A stretch of DNA of 27,037 nt from Limiplasma sp964504385 (GTDB lineage: Bacteria; Bacillota; Clostridia; Christensenellales; Aristaeellaceae), in assembly GCA_964504385.1 (NCBI GenBank), contig CAZDEF010000035.1, positions 1 through 27,037 of the forward strand, read 5' to 3'. The notes beneath the pieces are model-generated. The model saw nothing but the letters and a program-made list of their open reading frames with translations, did no database searches and was not told where the DNA came from. Shown here piece after piece: positions 1-7,935 of the stretch (its first letter is position 1; every line of letters begins with the position of its first letter). Position numbers and translations under genes: made by a program.

Positions 1-35
1 GTTTGCTTCTTCTTTGGGATTCTTTCCGCATACTA

Positions 36-69
36 AAACGCCATGCTTTCTCTTGGAAACATGGCGTTT
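36..69 (-). terminator. Hairpin downstream of the histidine kinase operon
   Basis: A 10-bp perfect stem (AAACGCCATG at 36-45 with CATGGCGTTT at 60-69) encloses a 14-nt loop. It is the second of two hairpins after the end of the minus-strand operon. It could be a back-up terminator, or belong to a gene left of the window. The flanking A/T bases are short in both directions. Confidence 0.45.
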
Positions 70-82
70 GTCAACGGTCTGG

Positions 83-117
83 AGCCCCCGCATCAGAGCT
101 TTTCTGATGCGGGGGCT
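83..117 (-). terminator. Strong terminator after the histidine kinase gene
   Basis: A perfect 15-bp stem (83-97 with 103-117, AGCCCCCGCATCAGA and its complement) has a 5-nt loop and lies 10 nt after the kinase stop codon. The stem is very stable but lacks a clear U-run on the minus strand. It is read as the end of the operon running from 4510 to 128. Confidence 0.65.
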
Positions 118-127
118 TGCTTGCGTG

Positions 128-1018
128 TCAGGTGCGGAAGGCGACGGTGATCGTCAGAACGCCGCTTGCGTAGGAGGCGCGGATCTCGCCGCCCATCTGC
201 TCGGTGAGGTTCTTGGCGATGGCCAGCCCAAGCCCGGTGGAGCGGTGGGCGGATTCCACCGTGTAGAAGCGATCGAACAGCCGCCCCACCTGCACCTCGT
301 CCAGCGCGGACGCGGTGTTGGAAAAGGCCGCTGTGCCGTCCTCGCACAGGCGGATGCACAGGTCGCCGTCCGAATAGCGCGCGGCATTGGCGATCAGGTT
401 GCCGAAGATGCGGGACAGCGCATCGCGGTTCAGGCGGCGCATGACAGGGGCTTCGGGCAGATGGATCTCCGGCGTGATGCTGCGGCTGCACAGCTGCGTG
501 TACTGCGCGGCCACGGCTTCCTCCAGCACGCCGTTCAGGCACACGCTTTCGGGCGCGGGTGCGTCTGTAGCGGCTAAGATTATGGAGTAGCGGAACAGTT
601 CCTCCGTCAGGCGCTTCATGGCCTGTGCGCGCTCGCCCATAATGGTCAGATACCGCTGCGCCGCTTCGGTCTGCGGTTCCTTTTCCAGCAGTTCCAGATA
701 GCCGCAGATGGCTGTGAGCGACGTGCGCAGATCGTGCGAGATGTTGGTGACGGCGTTTTTCAGCTCTTGGTCGCCCTGCTGGTAGCGGTGGCGTTCGCTG
801 CGCAGCAGGCGCAGCTCTGCGTTGATCTCGCTGGCCAGCTTTCGCATGGCGGGATCCCGGCAGGACAGGCTGATCAGGGTGTTGGTGTCCGTCGTCAGCT
901 TGTCGCGGAAGGCTTCGGCCATTTCCCGCGCGGCTTTGCGCAGCAAGCACACCTTGGCAAGCAGCACAAGAAGGGCGAGCAGCAGCGCGCTGATGACGCC
1001 AAACAGCAGTGGTTCCAT
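128..1018 (-). CDS. Sensor histidine kinase, short single-membrane-segment type
   Basis: This 296-residue membrane histidine kinase should phosphorylate the response regulator encoded at 2802-3518. Residues about 4-26 form one hydrophobic helix. No extracellular domain follows, so it resembles the small intramembrane-sensing or transporter-coupled kinases of Firmicutes peptide-antibiotic modules. The H-box NISHDLRTS places the phospho-accepting His at residue 95. The N-box is seen in GNLIANAARYS and the G-box in GLGLAIAK near the C-terminus. It is the last gene of the run, 12 nt behind the ABC permease, and two genes away from its regulator. Such kinases often take their signal from the neighbouring transporter. 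That link is inferred here from gene order. Confidence 0.9.
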   Translation of the reverse strand: MEPLLFGVISALLLALLVLLAKVCLLRKAAREMAEAFRDKLTTDTNTLISLSCRDPAMRKLASEINAELRLLRSERHRYQQGDQELKNAVTNISHDLRTSLTAICGYLELLEKEPQTEAAQRYLTIMGERAQAMKRLTEELFRYSIILAATDAPAPESVCLNGVLEEAVAAQYTQLCSRSITPEIHLPEAPVMRRLNRDALSRIFGNLIANAARYSDGDLCIRLCEDGTAAFSNTASALDEVQVGRLFDRFYTVESAHRSTGLGLAIAKNLTEQMGGEIRASYASGVLTITVAFRT

Positions 1019-1030
1019 AGATGCTCCTGT

Positions 1031-1864
1031 TTATCGAATGTCCTTTTTGCGGAAAAGGGAAAAGCCGATCGCCGTGATGGCTGCAAACAGCAGGACGGAC
1101 ATCACGATCCACTGCGGCCAGTGCGCCAGCTCGAGCGAATAGATCTGGATGAGCTGTCCGGCGGGCAGCAGGTCATAGAGGAATGCGAACACGCTGCGCG
1201 TGAAGCCGGAGACGTAGTTGGGATTCTGGATCAGATCGCCGTACTGAAAACCGTTTTCCGTAATGACAAGGCTGTCATAGGTCATTTCCGGCTCGGAAAG
1301 CCGGTTGCCCACATAGCTGGCCGCAAAGAGGATGAAAAGCGTCAGCAGCAGGGAAACGACCGCCGTGACGGAACGGTTGGAGCAGTTCAACGCGACCGCC
1401 GCAAACAGCGCTGTGAACACCAGATTGGCCAGCGCTGCGCACAGAATGGCAACGGCCACCTGCCCCGCCGGAAGCGTGAAAGCTCCAAACAGGAAGAAAC
1501 CGACGCCGAAGCTGCAGATCCCGTGCACGGCGATCGCGGCGAGGCAGGCCCCAAGGTTGGTAAGCAGAATGGAAAAATAGATATCAGCCCGGGAATGACC
1601 GACGATCAGCTTGTTGCGGATCGTCCCATCGGTATATTCCGTGCCGGTGATCAGGCTGATGGCGGCGGCCAGAATGATGCACAGGGATTGGTACATCGTG
1701 AAGAAGGAATCCTCCAAATGCAAAGCATCAGCGGAAGATTGGATTTTCGGCGAGTAATTGATAAGCATGATCCAGCCTGCAAACAGGGCGCAGCAGATCA
1801 GCTCGATCCAGAACAGCTTGTTTTTGCAAAGAGCGTGGCAGTTGGCGGAGAGCAGCTTACGCAT
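1031..1864 (-). CDS. ABC-2 type transporter permease
   Basis: This 277-residue integral membrane protein has about six hydrophobic segments. They include one near the N-terminus (FWIELICCALFAGWIM), a glycine/alanine-rich block in the middle and a C-terminal WIVMSVLLFAAITAIGFSLF helix. The layout fits BcrB/LanG-like ABC-2 permeases. A longer reading frame exists upstream, but the ATG at 1864 is preceded by GGGAGGTGG at good spacing, and the gene then overlaps the ATPase stop by 8 nt, indicating translational coupling. It should form the membrane half of the exporter with the ATPase. The substrate is not visible in the sequence. A peptide antibiotic or a lipid-linked cell-wall intermediate is the usual role for this arrangement. 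Confidence 0.85.
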   Translation of the reverse strand: MRKLLSANCHALCKNKLFWIELICCALFAGWIMLINYSPKIQSSADALHLEDSFFTMYQSLCIILAAAISLITGTEYTDGTIRNKLIVGHSRADIYFSILLTNLGACLAAIAVHGICSFGVGFFLFGAFTLPAGQVAVAILCAALANLVFTALFAAVALNCSNRSVTAVVSLLLTLFILFAASYVGNRLSEPEMTYDSLVITENGFQYGDLIQNPNYVSGFTRSVFAFLYDLLPAGQLIQIYSLELAHWPQWIVMSVLLFAAITAIGFSLFRKKDIR

Positions 1865-2771
1865 TCTGTCCACCTCCCACCAGAGAAATGTAGTAGCTTT
1901 CCAAGCTTTCATCCTTTTCGTGCATGGACAGCACTTCGCAGTTTTCGCGGGCCAGCGCCATGGCGAGGGGCGTGAAGGCTACATCGCCGTAAATATCAGC
2001 CGTGGCGGCGGAAAGCATTTTGTATTCCAGCTGCATGCTGTCCAGCACGCGCGCCAGCGCGGCGGTATCGCTCACTTCGATGCGCACGCATTTGCGGCAG
2101 GCCGCTTCCAGCTCCGCTGCGCTCAGCTCCCGCACCATCCGCCCGCCGTCGATGATGCCGTAGTGTGTGGCCAGCCGGGCAAGCTCGTCCAGAATGTGGC
2201 TGGAGATCAGCACGGTGATCTGCCTCTCGCGGTTCAGCTTCAGGATCAGCTCGCGTATTTCCACGATGCCCTGCGGATCAAGGCCGTTGATCGGCTCGTC
2301 CAAGACCAGAAAATCGGGGTCGCCCGCCAGCGCGATGGCGATGCCCAGCCGCTGCTTCATGCCCAGCGAAAAGTTTTTGGCCTTCTTCCGGCCCGTGTTT
2401 TCCAGCCCGACCAGCCGCAGCAGCTCGGCAATGCCGTCATAGGATGGAAGACCCAGCACCAGATACTGCTGCTTCAGGTTGTCTTCCGCTGTCATGTCCA
2501 TATAGATCGATGGGGTCTCCACCACCGCGCCCATGCGGCGACGCGCCCGGCCGATGCCGCCGCTGGAGCTGGAGATGCCGTAGAGCGAATAGCTGCCGGA
2601 TGTGGGCGACTGCAGGCCGCAGATAAGGCGGATGAGTGTGGTTTTGCCCGCCCCGTTTTCGCCCACGAAGCCGTAGATGGCCCCCTTGGGCACATGCATG
2701 TTCAGGCCGTTGAGGGCGTTGAAATGGCCGTAGCGCTTGCACAGGCCATCGGTTTGAAGAACGTAATCCAA
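1857..2771 (-). CDS. ABC transporter ATP-binding protein (BcrA-like)
   Basis: This 304-residue ATPase drives the permease encoded next to it. Walker A is GENGAGKTT (37-45), the signature FSLGMKQR is at 134-141, Walker B is FLVLDEP around 154-160 and the switch His is 192 (SSHILDE). A C-terminal tail of about 90 residues is typical of BcrA/NatA-like drug and lantibiotic-immunity ATPases. The start is TTG at 2771, behind AAAGGAGG with 9-nt spacing, and no better ATG lies nearby. Only 30 nt separate it from the response-regulator stop. That stretch holds a -10 box (TACAAT, 2804-2809), and the regulator's repeat operator lies just behind it, so the transporter can be switched on separately from the upstream genes. 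Confidence 0.92.
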   Translation of the reverse strand: MDYVLQTDGLCKRYGHFNALNGLNMHVPKGAIYGFVGENGAGKTTLIRLICGLQSPTSGSYSLYGISSSSGGIGRARRRMGAVVETPSIYMDMTAEDNLKQQYLVLGLPSYDGIAELLRLVGLENTGRKKAKNFSLGMKQRLGIAIALAGDPDFLVLDEPINGLDPQGIVEIRELILKLNRERQITVLISSHILDELARLATHYGIIDGGRMVRELSAAELEAACRKCVRIEVSDTAALARVLDSMQLEYKMLSAATADIYGDVAFTPLAMALARENCEVLSMHEKDESLESYYISLVGGGQNA

Positions 2772-2801
2772 GGTTTCAAGCCTCCTTTGCTTTGATGAGG
2801 C

Positions 2802-3518
2802 TTATTGTACGGCGCGAATGTCAAGAAAGCTGTCAAGAAAAGTGTCAAGAAACTGACAAGAGATCAGCCGGAAGCCGATGCCCCAGACGGCCTCGATGTA
2901 TTCCCGGCCGCCAGCCTCGCGCAGCTTTTTGCGCAGATTGCTGATGTGCTGGCGCAGTGAGCTGTCCGTGCAGTCCGGCGTGTCGGCGCTGATGCGGTCC
3001 AGAATGACCGAGCGCGCCGCCACCTGATGCGGGTTCTGCATCAGCAGCTTCAGAATGGCGTACTCCGTGCGGGTGAGGCGGACGGGAACGCCCTCCGCGC
3101 TCACCGCGTGCGAAGCGGTGCTGAGCCGCAGCCCGCCGACGGTCAGCACCTCCTCCTGCGCGGGGCTGGCGGCTTTGCGCAGATTGGCGGCCACGCGCGC
3201 CAGCAGCTCTTCCGTGTGAAAAGGCTTGGTGATGTAGTCTGCCGCGCCGCCGGTGAGCAGATCCACCTTGTCCTGCACGCCGGCTTTGGCGCTGACCACG
3301 ATGACGGGCGCGCCCTTCACCTGCGGCAGCAGCTCTTTGCCGGACAAACCGGGCAGCATCAGATCCAGCAGCACCAGATCCGGCTGGTGCTGGGCGAGCA
3401 GATAAACGGCCTCCGTGCCGGAATAGGCGCGCAGCACGCGGTAGCCTGCACCGCGCAGCACTTCCTCCAGCAGGTTGCCAATGGCGGGGTCGTCATCGAT
3501 CACGGCGATGGTTTTCAT
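2802..3518 (-). CDS. OmpR-family response regulator
   Basis: This 238-residue protein has an N-terminal receiver and a C-terminal winged helix. The acidic pocket is D8-D10 (VIDDDP), the phospho-accepting Asp is D52 (LLDLMLPG), and S76 and K98 (YITKPF) complete the active site. The DNA-binding half runs from about residue 125 and ends in the usual VWGIGFRLI. About 18 unusual residues (SCQFLDTFLDSF...) then follow, encoded by the direct-repeat operator. The start is ATG 3518 behind AGAGGTG. The frame stays open upstream to 3770, but that part is antisense to the PHP gene end and carries no domain. The partner kinase is encoded at 128-1018 and the likely target is the ABC transporter immediately downstream. 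Confidence 0.93.
   Translation of the reverse strand: MKTIAVIDDDPAIGNLLEEVLRGAGYRVLRAYSGTEAVYLLAQHQPDLVLLDLMLPGLSGKELLPQVKGAPVIVVSAKAGVQDKVDLLTGGAADYITKPFHTEELLARVAANLRKAASPAQEEVLTVGGLRLSTASHAVSAEGVPVRLTRTEYAILKLLMQNPHQVAARSVILDRISADTPDCTDSSLRQHISNLRKKLREAGGREYIEAVWGIGFRLISCQFLDTFLDSFLDIRAVQ
2804..2863 (-). promoter_or_regulatory. Four direct repeats plus -10 box: putative response-regulator operator
   Basis: On the plus strand TGTCAAGAAA occurs exactly at 2819-2828, 2831-2840 and 2843-2852, with a fourth, diverged copy TGACAAGAGA at 2854-2863. On the minus strand this reads as TTTCTTGACA repeats with a period of 12, 12 and 11 nt, about one helical turn. A TACAAT -10 box at 2804-2809 follows the last copy after 9 nt. 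No TTGACA sits at the normal 17-nt distance, so the promoter appears to need an activator. OmpR/PhoB-family regulators bind such direct repeats. The DNA is also the 3' end of the regulator gene and encodes FLDTFLDSFLD. Confidence 0.72.
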
Positions 3519-3537
3519 GGGTTCACCTCTTGCAGAA

Positions 3538-3562
3538 ACGGTCTGCCGACGGCAGACCGTTG
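3538..3562 (-). terminator. Hairpin between the PHP gene and the response regulator
   Basis: A perfect 11-bp inverted repeat (AACGGTCTGCC with GGCAGACCGTT) has a 3-nt loop and sits between the PHP gene stop and the regulator's ribosome binding site. No U-run follows, so it may only weaken read-through, or stabilise the mRNA end, rather than terminate fully. Confidence 0.45.
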
Positions 3563-3574
3563 GGGGATGGCGGT

Positions 3575-4510
3575 TCATTTTTGCAGGAAAATGGGGTTGC
3601 TCCACGCTACGTTGCCCTGCTGGTCGGTCACTTCGACCCGCAGATAGGGGAAGAGCTCCGGCACGCGGCAGTGCAGGGTGGCCTCGGTCAGGGGGTTGCC
3701 GTCCTCGCTGGTCTGTTTGCGCAGCACGGACGCGGCGCAGTAGAAATGCACCGATGCGCAGGGCGAGCACTTCACATGGGCCTGCTGGTCGTCATCGATC
3801 CAGAAATCGTAGATCTCCGGGCCGGTGGAGGCGTAGAACGCACCCTGCCGCAGCGCGTCTAGAATGCTGTCCACACGGTTGTCGGCATTCACGCGCACCC
3901 ATGCCTTGCAGTGATGGCGCGGCAGATGGCCGTCATCCACGGCCACGCCGAAGATGCGCTTGCCCTGCATGAGCAGCTCATCCCAGATCCAGCCGTTGTT
4001 CACATCCACCGCGTTGTCCTGCGCGCAGCCGCTGTTGCGCAGCTCCATGGCGAAGATGCCCTGCATCTGTTCAAACTCGCGGGTGAAGGTGCCGCTCCAC
4101 TGGGGGTGGCAGTAGAAGGTGAGCTGCCCTTTTTGGTGTGCTTCGTCCAGCAGCTTCTGGAATTCGTGCTGATCGGCCACTTCGCCGCGGGGGAAGGTCT
4201 CGTCCTGCAGGTAGGGGTTGTTCGGCTGCTCACGCCCCAGCCACACGCTGTGAAAGCAGTGCACAGGATGCACGGGCGTGATGTTGGCGTCCATCTCCAT
4301 GCCGGGCAGGATGGTGAGGCGGCTGCCGGGCACGAAGTTGCGGTAGTTGTACATGCGGTGATCGGTGATGGCTAAGAAGTCGTAACCGTTCTGCTCGTGC
4401 AGGGCAATGACTTCCTCCGGCGTGCATTGGCCGTCGGAACGGGTGGTGTGGCAGTGCAGGGCGCCTTTGAGCAGACGCTGGCTGCCTGTGAACGCTGACT
4501 GACGAAGCAT
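3575..4510 (-). CDS. PHP-domain metal-dependent phosphoesterase
   Basis: This 311-residue protein is of the polymerase-and-histidinol-phosphatase (PHP) superfamily, which hydrolyses phosphate esters with two or three bound metals. Metal ligands are visible in HCHTTRSDG (H19, H21, D26), ITDH (D50, H51), PGMEMD (E72), CHP (H135) and VDDGH (D192/D193, H195). The C-terminal 80 residues, rich in beta strands, look like the extra domain found in stand-alone PHP proteins. The natural substrate cannot be told from sequence. ATG 4510 is preceded by GGAGGG. It has its own promoter at 4573-4601 and lies 56 nt upstream of the regulator gene, with a hairpin between them, so cotranscription with the two-component module is possible but not certain. 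Confidence 0.87.
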   Translation of the reverse strand: MLRQSAFTGSQRLLKGALHCHTTRSDGQCTPEEVIALHEQNGYDFLAITDHRMYNYRNFVPGSRLTILPGMEMDANITPVHPVHCFHSVWLGREQPNNPYLQDETFPRGEVADQHEFQKLLDEAHQKGQLTFYCHPQWSGTFTREFEQMQGIFAMELRNSGCAQDNAVDVNNGWIWDELLMQGKRIFGVAVDDGHLPRHHCKAWVRVNADNRVDSILDALRQGAFYASTGPEIYDFWIDDDQQAHVKCSPCASVHFYCAASVLRKQTSEDGNPLTEATLHCRVPELFPYLRVEVTDQQGNVAWSNPIFLQK

Positions 4511-4572
4511 GAAAATCGCCCTCCTTCATGAAGCAAGATGAACCTGTGAACGAACGATACCAGTATGCTGTC

Positions 4573-4601
4573 AGTATAGGCGCAACCGCAGCGCCTGTCA
4601 A
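4573..4601 (-). promoter_or_regulatory. Promoter of the PHP gene
   Basis: Read on the minus strand this is TTGACA (4601-4596), a 17-nt spacer and TATACT (4578-4573). The resulting leader before ATG 4510 is about 55 nt. Confidence 0.75.
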
Positions 4602-4638
4602 GGGAGGGACTTGACTGCGCGCAAGCAGCAAATTGCCG

Positions 4639-4667
4639 TTGACGAACATTCGCCCAAAGTGTATGAT
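4639..4667 (+). promoter_or_regulatory. Promoter of the YcaQ-like gene
   Basis: TTGACG (4639-4644), a 17-nt spacer and TATGAT (4662-4667). Transcription would start near 4674, downstream of the first possible TTG codon at 4611. This helps decide for the GTG start at 4701. Confidence 0.72.
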
Positions 4668-4700
4668 GAATTTTACAAACATGAACGGGAGGCGTGGGGC

Positions 4701-5888
4701 GTGCTGAGGATCCAGAAGGCGCAGGCCTGCCGCTTCCTGCTGCGCAAGAACGGGCTGCTGGGGGCGAGCGGGCTGCGCGGCAAGGACGGCGTGCTGGACT
4801 ATGTGCAGCAGGCCGGATGCGTGCAGTTCGATCCGGTGGATGTGTGCGGGCGCAGCCATGAGCTGGCGCTGCTGGCACGCGTGAAGGATTTTACCCGGGA
4901 GATGCTGCAGGAGCTGCTCTATACCGACCGCACCCTGATCGACTTTTTCGACAAGAACATGTGCATCATGCTGCGGGAGGACTGGCCCAGCCTGAACTTC
5001 CTGCGCGAAAACTTCCGCCGCGCCTCCCGCTCGCGCGAGGCAGTGGAGGCCGTGGCGCAGCAGGTGCTGGCGCTGGTGCACGAAAAGGGCAGCCTGACCG
5101 CGCAGGAGCTGGCCATGAAGCAGCAGGCGGACTGGCCGTGGGACGCCGCGTCGCTGGGGCGGGCGGCGCTGGAGACCCTGTATTTCCGCGGCGATCTGGT
5201 CATCCACCACCAAACGGGCAATGTGAAAAGCTACGCACTGGCCGCGGACTGCCTGCCGCCGGAACTGCTCAGCGCGCCCGATCCCTTTGCCAACGAGCGC
5301 CAGCGGCAGATGTGGCAGGTGATGCGCCGCGTGGGCGCGGTGGGCATGCTGTGGGACGGCCCCAGCGACGCGTGGCTGGGCGTGGACGGGCTGAACGCGC
5401 AGGCGCGCGCCGAGGTGTTCGGCGCACTGATGCGGCTGGGCGTGCTGGCACCGGTGGAGGTGGAGGGCGTGAGCCGCCCGTTGTTTGTGCTGCGGGAGGA
5501 CTGGCCGCTGCTGGCGCAGTGTCAGCAGCCGCACACGCCGCAGCGGCAGGTGAAGCTGCTGCCCCCGCTGGACTGCATGCTGTGGGACCGCCGGCTGATC
5601 GCCGAGCTGTTCGGCTTTGATTACAAATGGGAGATCTACACGCCGGAAAACCAGCGGCGCTACGGCTATTATGTGCTGCCCGTGGTGTGGAACGAGGGCT
5701 TTGCCGGGCGGGTGGAGCCCGTGTGCGACCGTGCGCAGGACGCGCTGATCATCCGTCATTTCTGGCCGGAGGCGGAGATGAAGGTGAACAACCGCTTCCT
5801 GTGGGCGCTGGAGGATGCGCTGGACGCGCTGCGGCGCTTCAACGGCGTGTCGCGGCTGGTGTGGCAGGACGGCTGGCTGGCGCTGTGA
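4701..5888 (+). CDS. YcaQ/AlkX-family winged-helix DNA glycosylase
   Basis: This 395-residue protein belongs to the HTH_42 (YcaQ/AlkX/AlkZ) family, whose characterised members excise alkylated bases or unhook interstrand crosslinks. The family's catalytic Q-x-D motif is seen as VQFDPVDV (Q42, D44), followed by the typical GRSHELALLARV. Winged-helix repeats fill the middle, and the C-terminal half ends with the LLPPLDCMLWDRR and RYGYYVLPV blocks typical of the family. An open frame begins at 4611, but the promoter at 4639-4667 and a GGGAGG site 8 nt before GTG 4701 fix the start at GTG. It appears monocistronic, since the next gene has its own promoter. Function in repair is inferred from the family. 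Confidence 0.88.
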   Translation: MLRIQKAQACRFLLRKNGLLGASGLRGKDGVLDYVQQAGCVQFDPVDVCGRSHELALLARVKDFTREMLQELLYTDRTLIDFFDKNMCIMLREDWPSLNFLRENFRRASRSREAVEAVAQQVLALVHEKGSLTAQELAMKQQADWPWDAASLGRAALETLYFRGDLVIHHQTGNVKSYALAADCLPPELLSAPDPFANERQRQMWQVMRRVGAVGMLWDGPSDAWLGVDGLNAQARAEVFGALMRLGVLAPVEVEGVSRPLFVLREDWPLLAQCQQPHTPQRQVKLLPPLDCMLWDRRLIAELFGFDYKWEIYTPENQRRYGYYVLPVVWNEGFAGRVEPVCDRAQDALIIRHFWPEAEMKVNNRFLWALEDALDALRRFNGVSRLVWQDGWLAL

Positions 5889-5915
5889 ACTTTTTGGTGC
5901 AAAATCTGCCAAGCA

Positions 5916-5944
5916 TTGAATTTTTGATGGTTACATTGTATAAT
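5916..5944 (+). promoter_or_regulatory. Promoter of the pseudo-receiver/SPFH operon
   Basis: TTGAAT (5916-5921), a 17-nt spacer and a perfect TATAAT (5939-5944) lie just after the YcaQ-like gene, with a leader of about 40 nt before GTG 5992. Confidence 0.72.
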
Positions 5945-5991
5945 AGATAGGATTCCAGATAGGATTTCCAAACGGCTATGGAGGTAAATGA

Positions 5992-6783
5992 GTGTACAGG
6001 CTGTTAATCGTCTCTGCAAACCAGAACACGAGGGATCGGCTCGCCGCCATGGAGGGATGGGAAGCGATGGGCTTCAAGCGTCCCCGCATCTGTCAGAATC
6101 CGCAGGAGGCGGAGGAGTCGCTGGGCAAGCATCATGCCGATGCGATCGCCGTGGATCCATCGCCCGAAGTTGATGGACTGTTTGCTTACTTGGAAGAGAA
6201 TTACCCGAACAAGCCAATTTTTGAAATTGCGGATTCTCAGGAAGAACAGCGCGCGATCCTGCAGGAGCTGGGCATGCTGCTCAGCCGCCTGAACGCCGAC
6301 GACAGCAACGACATTTACGACGATGCATACCGTCTGCAGCAGCAGCGCGAACGCTGGATGAGAAAGGTGATCGGCGGCATGGCCCCCGATGCGCCCGAGA
6401 TGCGCCGCCAGCTGCGGCTGTACCGCTGCAGGGAGCAGCTGAACGTGCCCTGCGTGCTGGCCCGGCTGGAGCTGCCGGAGGAGGACGACTTCCTGTCCGA
6501 GCGCTGGCATTACGGCAGCGAGCGGCTGGAGATGGCGCTGCGCAATTTCTTCGGCTACGAGCACGGCCATATGCTGATGCATGTGGCGGTGCTTTCGCAG
6601 GAGGAAGTGCGGGTGCTGTGCTACCCCGCCGGTGCGGAGGGCATCAGCGAAAACGCCGTGTTTAACTATGTGCAGGAAACGCTGGAGCAGATCGACCATT
6701 ACTTGGGGCTGCGCATGAAAGTGCTGGAGGTACGCCGCGTGCCGGGGCTGGAAGCCTTTGCGGCTGAACACACAGACTGCTGA
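5992..6783 (+). CDS. Degenerate receiver-domain protein without an output domain
   Basis: This protein has 263 residues and starts with GTG behind GGAGG (5980-5984). Residues 1-100 follow a receiver fold: strand YRLLIVSAN, then DAIAVDPSPE with a possible phospho-site at D55. The acidic pair after the first strand is replaced by S-A-N, and no conserved Lys is seen, so phosphorylation is doubtful. Residues about 110-263 resemble the middle region of YesN-like regulators (RERWMRKVIGG, then a cyclase-like alpha/beta fold with YGSERLEMALRNFF and HMLMHVAVLSQEEVRVL). The AraC-type DNA-binding domain that normally follows is absent. It lies 31 nt upstream of the SPFH gene in the same operon, suggesting a protein-protein role with it. 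Function unknown. Confidence 0.8.
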   Translation: MYRLLIVSANQNTRDRLAAMEGWEAMGFKRPRICQNPQEAEESLGKHHADAIAVDPSPEVDGLFAYLEENYPNKPIFEIADSQEEQRAILQELGMLLSRLNADDSNDIYDDAYRLQQQRERWMRKVIGGMAPDAPEMRRQLRLYRCREQLNVPCVLARLELPEEDDFLSERWHYGSERLEMALRNFFGYEHGHMLMHVAVLSQEEVRVLCYPAGAEGISENAVFNYVQETLEQIDHYLGLRMKVLEVRRVPGLEAFAAEHTDC

Positions 6784-6814
6784 TCCGGCAGGGCAGAAAA
6801 GGAGGAAGCCATCT

Positions 6815-7894
6815 ATGGAATTTTTCAAGAATCTGGTGACCAGTCAGCTGATCGACGTGATCGAATGGACGGACGACAGCCGCAACACCATGGTATCCCG
6901 TTATGATATGAACGGCAAGGAGATCATGATGGGCGCGCAGCTGACTGTGCGCGAAAGTCAGGCCGCCGTGTTTGTGAACGAGGGCCAGCTGGCCGATGTG
7001 TTCGGCCCCGGCCGCTACGAGCTGTCCACCCAGAACATGCCCGTGATGACCAAGCTGAAGGCGTGGAAGTATGGCTTCAAATCGCCCTTCAAGAGCGACC
7101 TGTATTTTGTCAACACCCGTCAGTTCACCGACTGCAAATGGGGCACCGCCAACCCGGTGATGATGCGCGATGCTGAATTCGGCATGGTGCGTCTGCGCGC
7201 GTTCGGCACCTATTCCTTCCGCGTGAAGGATCCCGCCGTGTTCATGAAGGAAGTGTTCGGCACCAGTTCGCTGTTCACGGTGGACGGCGTGCAGGGACAG
7301 ATCAAGTCTATCGTGGTCAGCGGCCTGAGCGACGCTGTGGCGCAGAGCAAGATCCCCGCGCTGGATCTGGCGGCCAATTATACCGAGCTGGCGCAGTACG
7401 CCCTGCAGACCCTCAACCCCCGTGTGGAGGCCATGGGCCTGACGCTGTGCGAGTTCGTGATCGAAAACATCAGCCTGCCCGAAGAAGTGGAAAAGGCGAT
7501 GGACAAGCGCACCTCTATGGGCGTGGTGGGCGACCTGAACAAGTACACCCAGTACCAAGCTGCGGAAGCCATGCGCGAGGCCGCCAACAACCAGAGCGGC
7601 AACAGCATGGCCGGCATGGGCGTGGGCATGGGCGCTGCGGCCATGATGGGACAGATGTTCACCCAGAGCATGGGCGCTGTGCAGCCCCAGCAGGCGGCTC
7701 CCGCTGCCGCGCCTGCCGCACCGGCTGCGGCGCAGAAGAGCTGCACGGCCTGCGGCGCGGCCATCGCGCAGACGGCCAAGTTCTGCCCTGAGTGCGGCGC
7801 GCAGCAGGCGAGCGCAGAAAAGTTCTGCACCGGCTGCGGCGAAAAGCTGGCGGCGGGCGTGAAGTTCTGCCCGAACTGCGGCACGAAAGCCTGA
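6815..7894 (+). CDS. SPFH-domain protein with two C-terminal zinc ribbons (YdjI-like)
   Basis: This 359-residue protein belongs to the SPFH/virion-core-like family related to Bacillus YdjI. The family scaffolds membranes, and YdjI is linked to the phage-shock-type protein PspA. The SPFH region covers about residues 5-240 (KEIMMGAQLTVRESQAAVFVNEGQ, then PGRYELST). A Met/Gly-rich and Ala/Pro-rich linker follows. Two CxxC zinc ribbons end the protein: C310/C313 with C324/C327, and C338/C341 with C352/C355. ATG 6815 is preceded by AAAAGGAGG; the open frame further upstream only overlaps the previous gene. No transmembrane helix is obvious, so it is probably a peripheral membrane protein. No PspA gene lies in this window. 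Confidence 0.88.
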   Translation: MEFFKNLVTSQLIDVIEWTDDSRNTMVSRYDMNGKEIMMGAQLTVRESQAAVFVNEGQLADVFGPGRYELSTQNMPVMTKLKAWKYGFKSPFKSDLYFVNTRQFTDCKWGTANPVMMRDAEFGMVRLRAFGTYSFRVKDPAVFMKEVFGTSSLFTVDGVQGQIKSIVVSGLSDAVAQSKIPALDLAANYTELAQYALQTLNPRVEAMGLTLCEFVIENISLPEEVEKAMDKRTSMGVVGDLNKYTQYQAAEAMREAANNQSGNSMAGMGVGMGAAAMMGQMFTQSMGAVQPQQAAPAAAPAAPAAAQKSCTACGAAIAQTAKFCPECGAQQASAEKFCTGCGEKLAAGVKFCPNCGTKA

Positions 7895-7935
7895 GTACGA
7901 TCTCTTCATTCCATATTCAAACCATTACTATATTC

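Noticed and set aside
4611..4700. An N-terminal extension of the YcaQ-like protein from TTG 4611
   Set aside because: The promoter at 4639-4667 lies inside it, and GTG 4701 has a well-spaced GGGAGG site.
4230..5912. A 560-codon minus-strand frame opposite the YcaQ-like gene
   Set aside because: It runs through two divergent promoters and both flanking genes and has no recognisable domain.
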